DNA of 64,000 nucleotides from CAVPMN01 sp963706425 (lineage in GTDB: Bacteria; Actinomycetota; Acidimicrobiia; Acidimicrobiales; Acidimicrobilacustridaceae): assembly GCA_963706425.1 (NCBI GenBank), contig CAVPMN010000020.1, forward strand, positions 1,116,001 through 1,180,000. The letters are read 5' to 3'. The position numbers were made by a program, and so were the translations under genes. Shown piece by piece: positions 63,506-64,000 of this stretch. The notes under the pieces are model-generated. The model had not been told where the DNA came from, searched no databases, and saw nothing but the letters and a program-made list of their open reading frames with translations. Each line of letters starts with the position of its first letter. The stretch's first letter is position 1.

Positions 63506-64000
63506 CTAGATGACCTTGAGGTTTTCGAGGTACTCGACGATCTTGGCGAAGCCGTCACCCTCGTCGGTGTGCTTCTCGCCGGCCTCCCGAGCGGGAGCGT
63601 CCTCGATCGACACGATCTCCTGGTTGGCACCGGCCCAGCCCACCTGGCCGGCATCGATGCCGAGATCGGCAGCGGTGACCTCGTCGACCGGCTTGCTCTT
63701 GGCGGCCATGATCCCCTTGAACGAGGGGTAGCGGGGCTCGACCACACCGGCGGTGAGCGACACCACGGCGGGCATCGGGGCCTCGACCTCGTCGTAGCCG
63801 GCGTCGGTCTGGCGCTGGACCTTCACCTTGCCGTCGGCGATCTCGATCTGCTTCGCGAAGGTGATCGACGGCAGGTCGAGCAGGCCGGCGATCTGCTCGG
63901 GCACCGTGCCCGTGTAGCCGTCGCTCGACTCGGTGGCGGTGAGGATGAGGTCGGCGCCCTCGACCCGCTTGGCCGCCGCGCCGAGGACCTTGGCGGTGCC
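63506..64000 (-). CDS. etfB: Electron transfer flavoprotein subunit beta (N-terminus beyond window edge)
   Basis: At least 165 residues of about 260; the start lies beyond 64000. Recognisable parts: DLILTATESSDGYTGTVPEQ, LLDLPSITFAKQIEIADGKV, MPAVVSLTAGVVEPRYPSFK. Forms the AMP-binding partner of EtfA. Reading direction and 14-base gap to etfA make one operon. Confidence 0.93.
   Translation of the reverse strand, partial: GTAKVLGAAAKRVEGADLILTATESSDGYTGTVPEQIAGLLDLPSITFAKQIEIADGKVKVQRQTDAGYDEVEAPMPAVVSLTAGVVEPRYPSFKGIMAAKSKPVDEVTAADLGIDAGQVGWAGANQEIVSIEDAPAREAGEKHTDEGDGFAKIVEYLENLKVI

Noticed and set aside
1..64000. Insertion sequences, prophage, CRISPR arrays
   Set aside because: No transposase, integrase, terminal inverted repeats, Cas proteins or regular repeat-spacer arrays were seen.

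Overview
The window is high-GC actinobacterial chromosome. The gene order argS-lysA-hom-thrC-(thrB slot)-rho-rpmE-prfA-prmC ... glyA-wecA-atpI-atpBEF..A is the order known from mycobacteria and other Actinobacteria, here read on the minus strand and interrupted by lineage-specific blocks. A split b/b' ATP synthase stalk, F420-type enzymes, a Gram-positive-type LexA box, a DUF3090/SCO1664-type gene triad and many acyl-CoA genes fit a deep-branching, Acidimicrobiia-like actinobacterium; the class assignment is inference.

Layout. 1-7689 (minus): low-molecular-weight phosphatase, glyA, a WecA-type glycosyltransferase, then AtpZ/AtpI-like proteins, atpB, atpE, two b-type subunits, atpH and atpA (cut by the window edge). 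7739-11692: thiolase, cyclic-nucleotide-binding protein, zinc alcohol dehydrogenase and a zinc-ribbon membrane protein, an insertion relative to the ancestral order. 11756-16760 (minus): prmC, prfA, an unknown gene, rpmE, rho. 17174-19651 (plus): secreted DUF4397 protein and a two-gene ABC exporter. 19658-29538 (minus): argS-lysA-lacZ-hom-thrC and, in the thrB position, an ApgM-like protein that is probably the homoserine kinase. 29654: tRNA-Arg(CCG). 29729-37045: enoyl-CoA hydratases, amidohydrolase, acyl-CoA synthetase, SDR and a CoA transferase. 37083-38347: SOS-controlled HNH (DUF222) endonuclease gene. 38439-44184: acetyltransferase, TetR/MFS pair, LCP cell-wall ligase, VOC protein, TetR. 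44295-48282: aromatic-degradation-type operon (VOC dioxygenase-like, SDR, flavin hydroxylase, FAH hydrolase) under a clear TetR operator. 48319-48971: PIN/Phd toxin-antitoxin. 49100-57598: F420-type enzyme, acyl-CoA dehydrogenase, cation exporter, molybdopterin oxidoreductase, FrhB-like Fe-S protein and two paralogous Cys-motif envelope proteins. 57675-60293: type V uracil-DNA glycosylase and the phosphatase/DUF3090/SCO1664 triad. 60298-64000: sugar-lactone oxidase, alpha/beta hydrolase, etfA and etfB (cut by the edge).

More than thirty genes or gene segments continue in another frame after a single apparent indel, with family-conserved sequence on both sides. They look like consensus errors of a draft or metagenome assembly rather than decay, and are annotated here as whole genes with the shift noted. 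Almost none lie between 13.7 and 29.7 kb or after 60.3 kb.

Most notable signals: the ThrB replacement; the LexA box lying on the start codon of the HNH gene; the TetR palindrome filling the promoter spacer of the aromatic operon; dual operator repeats at the toxin-antitoxin promoter; and a pair of uncharacterised TCEC-motif envelope proteins.
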